Source of the DNA: Actinomadura litoris
GTDB taxonomy: Bacteria > Actinomycetota > Actinomycetes > Streptosporangiales > Streptosporangiaceae
DNA: 64,000 nt
Assembly (NCBI RefSeq): GCF_009733595.1
Contig: NZ_WOFH01000008.1
Location: forward strand, 186,001 to 250,000
Direction of reading: 5' to 3'
Positions within the stretch are counted from its first letter, which is position 1. Every line of letters begins with the position of its first letter. This document shows, piece by piece, positions 15,991-24,141 of this stretch. The position numbers were made by a program, and so were the translations under genes. Under the pieces are notes generated by a model, which made no database searches, was not told the origin of the DNA, and saw only the letters and a list, made by a program, of their open reading frames with translations.

Positions 15991-17833
15991 CCAGGGCACC
16001 GACCCGAAGGACGCTCCTCCCGCGGAGGGGGGCGCCCTGCTCGCCGTCGAGAACCTCCGTGTCTCCTTCGGTTCCGGCGGGAGCCGCGTGGACGCCGTCC
16101 GCGGCGTGGGTTTCACGCTGCGGGCCCGGGAGTGCCTGGCCGTCGTCGGCGAGTCGGGCTCCGGCAAGAGCGTGACGGCGCGGGCGCTGCTCGGGCTCGC
16201 CGGGCCGGGCTCCTCGGTCGCGGCGGGACGGCTGGAACTGGAGGGCGAGGACCTGACCCGCGCGGGCGACCGCCGCTGGAGGGAACTGCGCGGGCGCCGG
16301 ATCGGCATGGTCCTCCAGGACGCGCTGTCGTCGCTCGACCCCGTGCGGACGGTCGGCGCGGAGATCGGCGAGACGCTCCGCAACCACCGCACCGTCCCCC
16401 GGCAGGCCCGCCAGGATCGGGTGGTCTCGCTCCTCAAGCGGGTCCACGTGCCGGATCCCGGGCTGCGCGCCCGCCAGTACCCGCACCAGCTTTCGGGAGG
16501 GCTGCGGCAGCGCGCCCTCATCGCCTCGGCCGTGGCCGCCGACCCCGCCGTCCTCATCGCCGACGAGCCGACCACGGCGCTGGACGTGACCGTTCAGGCC
16601 CAGATACTCGACCTGCTGACGGCGATGAAGGCGGCCGGGACCGCCGTCCTGCTGATCAGCCACGACCTGTCGGTCGTGGCCAGGTTCGCCGACCGCATCG
16701 CCGTCATGTACCAGGGCGCGTTCGTGGAGGAGGGACCCGCCGAGGACGTACTGGGGTCGCCGGCCCACCCGTACACGCGGCGGCTGCTCGCGGCGGTCCC
16801 CGGCGTCCGCCGCCGGGGCGCGCGGCTCGCGCCGTCCGAACCCGGCGGCGACCTCGCGGGCATCACCACGGCGTGCGGCTACGCGCCCCGGTGCCCGCTG
16901 GCGGAGGCGCGATGCCGCGAGCATGTCCCGCCCCTGGTGGCGATCGGGCCCGCCCATGGCGCCCGGTGCTGGCGGACGGACGACGAGGAACCCGCCCAGA
17001 CGCTCGACACGGCGGTCACCGGCCGCGGGCGCCGCGACGAGGCGGTGATCGAGGTGAGCGGCCTCACCAAGGCGTTCCGCGGCCCGGACCGCCGCCACCG
17101 CCCCGCCGTGGAGGGCGTCTCGCTCACCGTGCACGCCGGGGAGACGCTCGGCGTCGTGGGCGAATCCGGGTCGGGCAAGAGCACGCTCGCCGCCCTGGTC
17201 ATGGGACTGCTGGAACCGGACGACGGAAGCGTGCGCTTCCTCGGGGAACCCTGGTCGCGCGTGCCCGAGCCGTCCCGGCGGTCCCGGCGCGGGCGGATCC
17301 AGCTCGTCCACCAGGATCCGCTCGCCTCCTTCGACCCCCGCTACACCGTCGAGCGCATCGTCGGGGAGGCGCTCGGCTCCCCCGGCAGGCGCGCCGTGCG
17401 GCGGCGCCGCGACCAGATCACCGAGCTGCTCCACCGGGTCGGCCTGGACCCGGCGCTGCTCACCCGGCATCCCCGCGAGCTGTCCGGAGGGCAGCGCCAG
17501 CGGGTGGCCATCGCCCGCGCCCTCGCGCCCGGGCCGGACGCGATCGTGTGCGACGAGCCGGTCTCCGCCCTCGACGTGTCGGTGCAGGCGCAGATCCTCG
17601 ACCTGTTCGTCGACCTGCGGGACGAGCTGGACGTCGCGCTGCTGTTCATCTCGCACGACCTCGGCGTGATCCACCACATCAGCGACCGGGTGATCGTGAT
17701 GCGGGAGGCCGTGGTCGTGGAGGCGGGGCCGGTCGAGCAGATCTTCCGGGACCCGCGGCACGACTACACGCGCTCCCTCCTGGCAGCCGTCCCGCGACCG
17801 GAGGCCCGCACGGACACCACACCGACGCACTGA
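15980..17833 (+). CDS. Fused double ATPase of the peptide ABC importer (DppD-DppF fusion)
   Basis: 617 aa with two complete nucleotide-binding domains that power the importer. Domain 1 (about 20-330): Walker A GESGSGKS, signature LSGGLRQRA, Walker B LIADEPTTALD, then the C-terminal oligopeptide motif with conserved Cys (CGYAPRCPLAEARC, an Fe-S-like OppD/DppD tail). Domain 2 (about 350-610): Walker A GESGSGKST, signature LSGGQRQRV, Walker B IVCDEPVSALD. Fusion of the two subunits is common in actinobacteria. The GTG start overlaps the permease gene. Last gene of the operon; the thioesterase gene converges 34 bp further on. Confidence 0.94.
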   Translation: MRGDQGTDPKDAPPAEGGALLAVENLRVSFGSGGSRVDAVRGVGFTLRARECLAVVGESGSGKSVTARALLGLAGPGSSVAAGRLELEGEDLTRAGDRRWRELRGRRIGMVLQDALSSLDPVRTVGAEIGETLRNHRTVPRQARQDRVVSLLKRVHVPDPGLRARQYPHQLSGGLRQRALIASAVAADPAVLIADEPTTALDVTVQAQILDLLTAMKAAGTAVLLISHDLSVVARFADRIAVMYQGAFVEEGPAEDVLGSPAHPYTRRLLAAVPGVRRRGARLAPSEPGGDLAGITTACGYAPRCPLAEARCREHVPPLVAIGPAHGARCWRTDDEEPAQTLDTAVTGRGRRDEAVIEVSGLTKAFRGPDRRHRPAVEGVSLTVHAGETLGVVGESGSGKSTLAALVMGLLEPDDGSVRFLGEPWSRVPEPSRRSRRGRIQLVHQDPLASFDPRYTVERIVGEALGSPGRRAVRRRRDQITELLHRVGLDPALLTRHPRELSGGQRQRVAIARALAPGPDAIVCDEPVSALDVSVQAQILDLFVDLRDELDVALLFISHDLGVIHHISDRVIVMREAVVVEAGPVEQIFRDPRHDYTRSLLAAVPRPEARTDTTPTH

Positions 17834-17867
17834 GCCGGATGCGAACGCCGCCGGGCTCGTGGAGCCG

Positions 17868-18659
17868 TCAAGGGCGCGACGTGGGGCCCGCACGCGGGCG
17901 CGGCGGCCCGGCGGGCGCGGTCAGGTACCCGGTCAGCACCTCGGCGACCGCGTCCAGATGGTCCTCAAGGTAGAAGTGGCCGCCGGGGAAGACCCGCACG
18001 TCCACGGGGATCGCCGAATGGGCGGCCCAGGCGCGGGCCTCCTCGATCGTCGTCAGCGGATCGGCGTCGCCGACCAGGACCACGATCGGGCAGCCCGGTT
18101 CGGGGCCGGGCGGGCGGCGGTACCGCTCGATCGCGGTGTAGTCCGCGCGCACCACCGGCAGGATGAGCTCGCGCAGCTCCGGGTCCCGCAGCAGCCGGGA
18201 GTCGGTGCCGCTCAGCCGCTCCAGCTCGGCCAGCACACGCTCGTCGTCCCCGGCGTGCACGTTCTCCGGACGCACCCGCGAGGGCGCCCGCCGCCCGGAC
18301 ACGAACAGCGTGTGCGGCCGGGTCCCCGACCGGTGCTCCAGGAGCCGGGCGACCTCGTAGGCGACGGTCGCCCCCATGCTGTGCCCGAACAGGGCGAGCG
18401 GGCGGTCCGCCGGCTCGCCGCCCAGCGCCTCGGCGACGTGCCCGGCCAGGGTGGCGATGTCGGTGACGGGCGGCTCCCGGCGCCGGTCCTGGCGCCCCGG
18501 GTACTGCACGGCGAGCACCTCGACCTCGGGCGCGAGCCACGCGGACAGCGCGTGGTAGCCGCTCGCGGAGCCCCCCGCGTGGGGGAGGCACGCGAGCCGC
18601 ACCCGCGCCTCCGGCGCGGGATGGTAGCGCCGCAGCCACAGCTCCCCGGCACCGCTCAT
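17868..18659 (-). CDS. Type II (external) thioesterase of the polyketide cluster
   Basis: 263-aa alpha/beta hydrolase of the GrsT/RifR group, which removes stalled or wrong acyl groups from PKS carrier proteins. Triad residues visible: Ser in FGHSMG (about residue 93), Asp in VGDADPLT (about 198), His in PGGHFYL (about 226). N-terminal PHAGGSASGYHALSAWL is the family signature. The start ATG overlaps the SARP stop (ATGA), so the activator and editing enzyme form one unit. Since the last PKS module lacks a TE, this enzyme could also release product, but that is not the usual role of the type. Confidence 0.93.
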   Translation of the reverse strand: MSGAGELWLRRYHPAPEARVRLACLPHAGGSASGYHALSAWLAPEVEVLAVQYPGRQDRRREPPVTDIATLAGHVAEALGGEPADRPLALFGHSMGATVAYEVARLLEHRSGTRPHTLFVSGRRAPSRVRPENVHAGDDERVLAELERLSGTDSRLLRDPELRELILPVVRADYTAIERYRRPPGPEPGCPIVVLVGDADPLTTIEEARAWAAHSAIPVDVRVFPGGHFYLEDHLDAVAEVLTGYLTAPAGPPRPRAGPTSRP

Positions 18660-19426
18660 ACGGCGGGCCGGACGTCGAGGACGTCGGCCGCCGCCAGAAC
18701 GGACCGTTGCATCTCGCGCAGGTGCCTACCGGGCTCCAGGCCCAGTTCCTTGTTCAGGGCGGCGCGGGCGGACTGATACACCGCCAGCGCGTCGGCCCGG
18801 CGCTCGGACCGGTACAGCGCGAGCATGAGCTGCCGGTAGAACGCCTCGTGCAGGGGATGGTCCTGGATGAGCTCGTGCAGCAGGCTGACCATCTCACGGT
18901 GGCGGCCCAGCCGCAGGTTCGTCTCCACGAGCATCTCGTGGCACTCCAACCGCACCTCGTCCAGCCATATCGCGAACCCATTGATGATCGGCCCCTCCCG
19001 CAGCTCGCTCAGCGCCGGCCCCCGCCACAGGCCGAGGGCGGACTCGAACGCCCTGCTCGCGAGCTCGTACTCGTCCCGCCGCATGTGCTGGCGGCCTTCG
19101 CGGACGAGGCGCTGGAACTCGTGCAGATCCAGCTCGTCCGACCCGGTGCGCAGAACGTAACCCGGGGTGCGGGTGACGATGGGACCCGCGGTACCCGTCC
19201 GCCCGGTCAGCAGCTTGCGCAACTGGGACACGTACACGTACAACGCCGCGGTGGCGCGCCGCGGCCGGGAGCCGCCCCACATCTCGGTGACGAGCTGATC
19301 GACCGACACCACCTGGTCCGCCCGGATGAGGAGCGCCGCCAGGACGACCTCCATCTTGGGAGCGGTGACCGCCAGACTCTTCCCGCCGTCGGTCACAGAA
19401 AGAGAGCCAAGCACCTCGTATCGCAA
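18656..19426 (-). CDS. SARP-family pathway-specific activator
   Basis: 256-aa Streptomyces antibiotic regulatory protein: OmpR-type winged-helix DNA-binding domain (about 1-95; RYEVLGSLSV, TAPKMEVVLAALLI, YVYVSQLRKLL) followed by the bacterial transcriptional activator domain (about 100-245; LDLHEFQRLV, LWRGPALSEL, HPLHEAFYRQLMLALYRSER). It should recruit RNA polymerase to cluster promoters through phased heptamers. The TTG at 19426 is chosen because GGAGGAG lies just before it and homologues begin with (M)RYEVLG; an ATG at 19534 in frame has no ribosome site and adds 36 unlikely residues. Cotranscribed with the thioesterase. Confidence 0.92.
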   Translation of the reverse strand: MRYEVLGSLSVTDGGKSLAVTAPKMEVVLAALLIRADQVVSVDQLVTEMWGGSRPRRATAALYVYVSQLRKLLTGRTGTAGPIVTRTPGYVLRTGSDELDLHEFQRLVREGRQHMRRDEYELASRAFESALGLWRGPALSELREGPIINGFAIWLDEVRLECHEMLVETNLRLGRHREMVSLLHELIQDHPLHEAFYRQLMLALYRSERRADALAVYQSARAALNKELGLEPGRHLREMQRSVLAAADVLDVRPAV

Positions 19427-19832
19427 GTCTCCTCCGTAGGACGAGCCCACATCCGGCGACACCGGACCACCGAATCGGAGCACCAGGATTACAGGGGGGA
19501 GGGAGACTTTCGTCAGAGAAAATACGTAAATCAAACATAAGCAATGCTACGGATGGCCGCCACCGGCCGCCCTAAGGCCGTCTTTAGCTCTCCGGCCGAC
19601 CATGGCGGAAGGCTACCGCTGACGACCCCCGCGGAGGACGACGATGGCGGCCAACGGTATCAGGCCCCTGAACGGGTCGTGTCGTGCCCTGCCGTGGCCC
19701 CCGTCCACCGCCTCGGCACCCACGACGCCGCGGCCCGCTTGTACCACCGGGGTCAGTACGGACGGCTCGCGGCGGCCGACGTCCCGAGCCGCGACATCCC
19801 CCTGTGAATCCGTCCCGCAACCAGGAGGTCCG
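19427..19832. promoter_or_regulatory. Divergent control region of SARP gene and small ORF, with SARP-like repeats
   Basis: 406 bp without a convincing gene. The part from 19495 to 19550 is AT-rich for this genome. It contains TAGCAT on the minus strand (19549-19544), a possible -10 for the SARP gene. CCTAAGG at 19571 and CTTTAGC at 19582 are 11 bp apart and share half-sites with 11216-11231, suggesting autoregulation. Nothing else is recognised up to the ribosome site of the next gene. Confidence 0.5.
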
Positions 19833-20063
19833 ATGCCCAGCGCCCGAAGCGACGCCTCCGTCGGCGACACGGTCGAGGTCACCCTCGTCGGCGGCCCGCT
19901 GGAAGCCCCGGAACGCGCACGCGTCCCCCTCACGACGGTGCGCGAACGCAAGGTCAAGGTCCCGCGCCACGGCGGTTACGAACACTACGAGCTGGTCGAC
20001 GCGAAGGACGGCGCGAGCGACACCGTCTTCGAATGGACCATGCGCACGACGATCGCCGAATAG
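19833..20063 (+). CDS. Small conserved protein, DUF5988-like
   Basis: 76 aa, soluble, no signal peptide. An excellent ribosome site (AGGAGG at 19823-19828) sets the ATG. The pattern VTLVGGPLEAPERARV, then HGGYEHYELVDA and a final FEWTMRTTIAE recalls small DUF5988 proteins found near actinobacterial secondary-metabolite genes; I recall the family from its HGGYEHFE and RWTYRTKIAE motifs and could not check it. Function unknown. Divergent from the SARP-thioesterase unit and separated from it by the region with SARP-like repeats. Confidence 0.7.
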   Translation: MPSARSDASVGDTVEVTLVGGPLEAPERARVPLTTVRERKVKVPRHGGYEHYELVDAKDGASDTVFEWTMRTTIAE

Positions 20064-20319
20064 ACGTCCCCAGCCCATGAGGCCGAACCGCCCGCGAGGA
20101 CGCGCACAGGAGGGTATGAAACGAAAGCGAGAACACTGTTCTGATAGGGGACCAGCGGACTCCTGATATGGGAAACCGGTACCGGCCGGCGTCCGGGGCC
20201 GCCCGCGAATTGGTCACGGTCCGGACCCGCTCAGCGGACGGATGGTCACCCCGTACCGGACAGGGTCACGCCGCACGTGCGGCTGGCGTTCGTCAACGAC
20301 GAACAGACCCTTCCACGAG

Positions 20320-21342
20320 TCAGTCCGCGATCGGGACCGTTGCGGGGCGCCACCCCAGGGCGGGGGCCACCAGGGCGCGGGCGTCGTGCAGGATCTGGCG
20401 GTAGTCGTGCTCGCTGAACTCGTAGGGCAGTTCAAGGCGCAGCTCGGTCACCTCGGCCGCGGCGATGTCGGCGCGCAGCCGGTCGACGATCTCCTCAGAC
20501 GGGCCGACGAGGTCGGGAGCGAAACGGACGCGCTGCTCGCCGTGGACGGTGAGCGTGCGCTCGTGCCTGCTCGCCTCGTACTCGCGGTAGCGCCGGCGGG
20601 TCGCCGCGGCCGCGCCGTCGAACGGGACGATCACCCTGCCGAGCGCGACCCTGCCGGGACGTCCGGGCGGCAGCAGATCCCGGTACAGGGCGATCTGCTC
20701 GCGCTGCTGGTCGGCATGAGCGTCGGGGCCTTCGCCCTGGACGATGTTGCCGGTCAGCAGGTTCAGCCCGTTCCGCGCCGCCCAGCGGACCGAGCGCGGG
20801 CTGGTGCCGCCCAGCCAGGAGCGGTCGAGGAGGCCGGGGCTGTGCGGCTGGAGCCGAGGGCGCTGCACGGCGCCCGGGGAGCGGATGACGGTGTCGGGCC
20901 CGCCGAGGTACTCGCCGCGCAGGTTCTCCAGGACCCTGCCGATGCGCCCGTAGGACAGGTCGTACTCGCGCCAGTCACCGTCGTGGACGAGGTCCGCGAG
21001 CAGCGCGGCGTGCGGCATCCCGGTGCTGAACCCGGCCTGGAGCCGTCCCCGCGACAGGACGTCCACGGTCGCCAGGTCTTCGGCGAGGCGGAACGGGTTC
21101 TCGTAGCCGATCGGGATGACGCCGGTACCGAGCTCGATTCGGTGGGTGCGCTGCGTGGCGGCGGACAGGAACACGGCGGCGGACGAGACGCCGTGCTCCA
21201 GGTGCCGCTGCCGGATCCACGCGCCGTCGTAGCCCTCGGCCTCGCCGTACTCGAAGAGCCGGAGCGTCGCCTCCAGCCCGGAGTAGGGGTCGTCGTCGGG
21301 GTAGTTGCCGGGCGTCAGGAAGGACAGCGAGGAGATCGGCAT
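20320..21342 (-). CDS. LLM-class flavin-dependent oxidoreductase
   Basis: 340-aa bacterial-luciferase-like monooxygenase. Family features: N-terminal SSLSFLTPGNYPDDDP, core RIELGTGVIPIGYENPFRLAEDLATVDVLSRGRLQAGFSTG, C-terminal VGPSEEIVDRLRADI. It requires reduced flavin from a separate reductase. It is last in a minus-strand run with DUF1684 and a peptide-type ABC ATPase (1-bp spacing to DUF1684), a grouping usually linked to uptake and oxidative use of peptide- or sulfur-containing compounds. The upstream transporter genes are damaged, so its physiological role may be lost. Confidence 0.9.
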   Translation of the reverse strand: MPISSLSFLTPGNYPDDDPYSGLEATLRLFEYGEAEGYDGAWIRQRHLEHGVSSAAVFLSAATQRTHRIELGTGVIPIGYENPFRLAEDLATVDVLSRGRLQAGFSTGMPHAALLADLVHDGDWREYDLSYGRIGRVLENLRGEYLGGPDTVIRSPGAVQRPRLQPHSPGLLDRSWLGGTSPRSVRWAARNGLNLLTGNIVQGEGPDAHADQQREQIALYRDLLPPGRPGRVALGRVIVPFDGAAAATRRRYREYEASRHERTLTVHGEQRVRFAPDLVGPSEEIVDRLRADIAAAEVTELRLELPYEFSEHDYRQILHDARALVAPALGWRPATVPIAD

Positions 21343-21343
21343 G

Positions 21344-22162
21344 TCAGGCGCGCTCGTACGGGATCTTCTCGCCCGCCTCCACGGCCACCGGCAGCCGGTT
21401 CTCCGGCGGCGGCAGCGGGCAGGTGGCGAGGTCGGTGTAGGCGCAGGGCAGGTTGGTGGCGCGGTTGAAGTCGAGCGTGACCACGCCGTCCGGGCCCGGG
21501 GACAGGCGCAGGGACCGGTTCGCGGCGTAGGTGGTGACGCCGGACGTCGCGTCGGTGAACAGCACGGTCAGGCTGCCGGGCTCGTGACCGGGGAAGACGG
21601 TGAGGCTCAGCTCGTACCCGTCCAGCTCGAACCGGACGCTGCCGGGGGCGTCGTAGACGTGTTCGATGCCGTCCACGACGGCGCCGACCGTGGTGGGGCG
21701 CGGCACGTCGAACGGGACGTAGCGCCCGGTCACCGCCCAGCGCGGATCCGGCTCGTAGGCGGGCGTGCCGCGGAAGGACGTACGCAGCGGGTTGCCTGGA
21801 TGGCGGGGACGGACGACGTCGTACCCGCCGCGCCTGGCCACCTCGATCACCGCGTCGCCCCAGCGAGCGAACACGCCGCCGCGTTCCGGGATGACGCCGA
21901 AGTGATGTGCGCCGCGCACGGTCTCGCCGTCCACGACGAGTTCCTCCCCTTCGTCCAAGACGACGACGGGGCCGCCAGGGCCGGTGGTCCAGGAGCCGGG
22001 TCCATCGGTGAAGGTCTGCGGCTCGGCGTCCAGCCAGTGCAGGCCGGTGATGGCGAGAAAGCCGTGCTCGTCGGCCAGCTGTTCCTCGTGGGCGGCGTGC
22101 CATGCGCGCCACTGTTCGGCGAACGCCTCGGTCTCGGCGGACGCCGTGCTGTGAACGGTCAT
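21344..22162 (-). CDS. DUF1684 family protein
   Basis: 272 aa, recognised by the C-terminal signature TLDFNRATNLPCAYTDLATC followed by PLPPPENRLPVAVEAGEK, which defines DUF1684. Cytoplasmic, no signal peptide; biochemical role unknown. The ATG at 22162 overlaps the ATPase stop (TGATG), with GGAGG 7 nt upstream; a GTG one codon earlier is equally possible. It sits between the ABC ATPase and the LLM oxidoreductase, a conserved neighbourhood for this family. Confidence 0.85.
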   Translation of the reverse strand: MTVHSTASAETEAFAEQWRAWHAAHEEQLADEHGFLAITGLHWLDAEPQTFTDGPGSWTTGPGGPVVVLDEGEELVVDGETVRGAHHFGVIPERGGVFARWGDAVIEVARRGGYDVVRPRHPGNPLRTSFRGTPAYEPDPRWAVTGRYVPFDVPRPTTVGAVVDGIEHVYDAPGSVRFELDGYELSLTVFPGHEPGSLTVLFTDATSGVTTYAANRSLRLSPGPDGVVTLDFNRATNLPCAYTDLATCPLPPPENRLPVAVEAGEKIPYERA

Positions 22163-22977
22163 CACGAATCCTCCGTTGCCTGTGCCCGCCGCCCCGGAAT
22201 GGCGGCGAGCAGTTCACGCGTGTAGTCGTGGGACGGGCTGCCGAAGATGTCGGCGACCGGCCCCTGCTCCACGGCCCGCCCGTCCATCATGACCACGACC
22301 GTGTGCGCGATCTGCCGGACGACGGCCAGATCGTGGGAGATGAACAGGTACGCGACGCCCCTGCGGGCCTGTGGTTCCGCGAGCAGTTCCAGGACCGGGG
22401 CCTGCACCGACACGTCCAGGGCGGAGACCGGCTCGTCGCACACCACCGGGTCGGGTTCGAGCGCGAGGGCGCGGGCGATCGCGACCCGCTGCCGCCGGCC
22501 GCCCGACGGCTCGGCGGGCCTGCGGCCCAGCACGGCGGACGGGAGCGCCACGCGGTCGAGCAGCTCCCTCGCCCGCGCGGCACGGTCACCGACCCGGAAC
22601 GCGCGCGACGGCTCGGTGATGATCTCCGCGATCGAGAACCGGGGGTCGAGCGAGGCGTACGGGTTCTGGTGCACGAGCTGGGCGCGACGCCGGAACGCAC
22701 GCGGCGCCGCGCCCTTCACGGCGGTGACGTCCTGGCCGTCGGCGACGATCCGTCCCGACGTCGGCTGGACGAGCCGCAGCAGCAGGCGGGCCGTCGTCGA
22801 CTTTCCCGATCCCGATTCGCCGACCAGGCCGAGGGTCCGTCCCCGTTGGACGGCGCGGCTGACGTCGTTCACCGCGCGGACGGACCGCGGGGCGCCCCCG
22901 CCGGTGCGCGGGAGCGGGAACTCCTTGACGAGGTGCTCGGCCGACGCCCTCGGGCGCCGCTCGTCAACGACCGTCAT
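22162..22977 (-). CDS. Peptide-type ABC transporter ATPase (DppF/OppF family), degenerate
   Basis: 271 aa. Walker A GESGSGKST and Walker B VVCDEPVSALD are intact, but the ABC signature LSGGQRQRV reads PSGGRRQRV, and nearby conserved positions are also changed (SVQAP for SVQAQ, AEPQARRG for AELQARRG). Several of these are single changes to C or G and look like decay. The transporter genes that should precede it are missing: only a 5' stub of a binding-protein gene lies upstream, overlapping the start. It may be non-functional although the frame is open. Confidence 0.8.
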   Translation of the reverse strand: MTVVDERRPRASAEHLVKEFPLPRTGGGAPRSVRAVNDVSRAVQRGRTLGLVGESGSGKSTTARLLLRLVQPTSGRIVADGQDVTAVKGAAPRAFRRRAQLVHQNPYASLDPRFSIAEIITEPSRAFRVGDRAARARELLDRVALPSAVLGRRPAEPSGGRRQRVAIARALALEPDPVVCDEPVSALDVSVQAPVLELLAEPQARRGVAYLFISHDLAVVRQIAHTVVVMMDGRAVEQGPVADIFGSPSHDYTRELLAAIPGRRAQATEDS

Positions 22978-23189
22978 CCCCGCGTCCCGCTCAGGTACCC
23001 GATGCCCAGGGTGACGAGCGGGCCGAGGCGGGGGATGGCGTCATTGCTGCCCACCTGCCGCGGGTCGACGCAGCCCGTGTCGGAGCCGACGGCGAAGGTG
23101 AGCGTTCCCCCGTCCTTCGGCGTGCCGGACCCGTCGCCCGAGGCGCCGGCCAGCACGGCCGCGGATGCCGCGTGCTTCGATGTTCCCAC
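22974..23189 (-). pseudogene. 5' remnant of a peptide ABC substrate-binding protein gene
   Basis: 71 codons. Residues 24-55 (TPKDGGTLTFAVGSDTGCVD, then PRQVGSND) match the mature N-terminus of SBP_bac_5 proteins, normally over 500 aa long. The lipobox reads VLAGAS where VLAGCS is expected, so the lipid-anchor Cys is lost. After about residue 58 the similarity stops and a short unrelated tail runs into the ATPase gene with a 4-nt overlap. The rest of the binding protein and both permeases appear to have been removed by one deletion. GTG start. Confidence 0.75.
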
Positions 23190-23235
23190 TGAATGGCCCT
23201 CCCTTGGTCGTGCCCCGTGGACGGTGGAACGCTAT

Positions 23236-23270
23236 CCGATAATATCTATTCAAAAAGTAGGAAATATCTC
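23236..23270 (-). promoter_or_regulatory. AT-rich element with direct repeats upstream of the ABC remnant
   Basis: The 35-bp block is strikingly AT-rich. AATATCT occurs at 23241 and 23263, exactly 22 bp apart, and TATTAT lies on the minus strand as a possible -10. Position and phasing suggest the promoter/operator of the decayed ABC-DUF1684-LLM operon. The regulator is not known. Confidence 0.4.
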
Positions 23271-23740
23271 GGCGCTGGTCAACGCGGCGTCGACCCCCGA
23301 GCCCGCCGCCGGTGCCCGACCGGCCCCGGCTTCCAGGCGTCAGCCAGCGGTTCGGCGGACCTGCCGGCGACCGCAGAGAGGGTCCGCCGGGCAGACTGCC
23401 ACGCCGAAACCCGGAGTCCGGACGGGGATCACCTGCCCGGGCTCCGGCAAGCAGGCGCGGTTCAGCGGTAGAGGACAACCGGCCCGATCGCCGGATACGC
23501 CACCGCCGCGCTCCCGTTGATCGCCAACGCACGCGCCGCCCTGGCAGCCGTCACCGCCGTCCTGGACATCAGCGCCGACACCGCCGCCCGCCACGACCAC
23601 TCCTGAGCACTCAACCGACGTCCCGAGCGCTAGATGTACTTGGCCATGATCTTGGTAACACCTGACCGGTAGGTGTTTGATCAGTAAGAAGACCTCCGGG
23701 CGTAGTGGAGTTGCTCGCTTCACCGGCACCGGAGGTCTTC
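23271..23740. other. Gene-free stretch with a possible C-terminal gene fragment and IS-end-like inverted repeat
   Basis: No intact gene. Frame 23472-23606 (plus) is open without a start and reads as a plausible alanine-rich C-terminus, perhaps a gene fragment. A 12-bp inverted repeat, GAAGACCTCCGG and its complement, flanks about 30 bp just before the IS481-type remnant at 23741 and may belong to the end of that element. Confidence 0.4.
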
Positions 23741-23986
23741 GATGGGCACGCTAACGCCCGACTGGCGTCTCATGGCAGATGCCTGCTGGTTCGCCGTGTC
23801 GTGTTCGACCGGCGTCCGGTCGCGCTGGTGGCCGCCGAACTCGGGGTGTCGCGTCAGTGTGCGCATCGGTGAGTGCGCCGGTACCGCGGCCAGGGCTGGG
23901 ACGGGTTGGCCGAGCGTCGCAGTGGTCCCCGCGCATGCCCGTCCCGGACGCCGGCACAGGTCGAGGAGCGGGTGCCGGCCGCCTGA
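23741..23986 (+). mobile_element. IS481-type transposase remnant, N-terminal fragment with internal stop
   Basis: Reading in one frame gives GHANARLASHGRCLLVRRVV, then AAELGVSRQCAHR, stop, VRRYRGQGWDGLAERRSGPR and TPAQVEERV: the N-terminal helix-turn-helix part of an IS481-family transposase. The invariant Trp of the HRWVRRY motif is a TGA stop (TGG to TGA). There is no start codon in this frame, and the DDE catalytic part is absent. Confidence 0.75.
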
Positions 23987-24027
23987 CCACATCGCGGGGG
24001 CGAAGGGGTGCCGGCCCGGACCATTTA

Positions 24028-24141
24028 GACCTTGACGACGAGAAACTCGATGACGCCTGGGCGCGCACTGTTCACCGAGGAGACCCGTGTCGAGTTCCCG
24101 ATGGCCCGGCACGAGGGCGTCGAGGGGCTGGCGGCCTGGAC
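24028..24141 (+). pseudogene. Fragment of a SnoaL-like gene, frameshifted
   Basis: Two frames together give LDDEKLDDAWAR and then LFTEETRVEFPMARHEGVEG-LAAW, the N-terminal third of a SnoaL/NTF2-fold protein. The frame changes near 24066. Both ends are cut, and the fragment runs directly into a flavoprotein fragment. Confidence 0.55.

Noticed and set aside
20129..20141. LexA/SOS-box-like palindrome GAACACTGTTC
   Set aside because: Actinobacterial LexA sites have GAAC-N4-GTTC; here the gap is 3 nt and no damage-response gene follows.
20116..20166. Possible 16-codon mini-gene after the small DUF5988-like gene
   Set aside because: The AGGAGG-like site is only about 1 nt from its ATG, too close for use, and the peptide has no recognisable feature.
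23340..23729. Minus-strand frame of 129 codons upstream of the ABC remnant
   Set aside because: No ribosome site, low-complexity translation, and it overlaps the IS-end-like inverted repeat.
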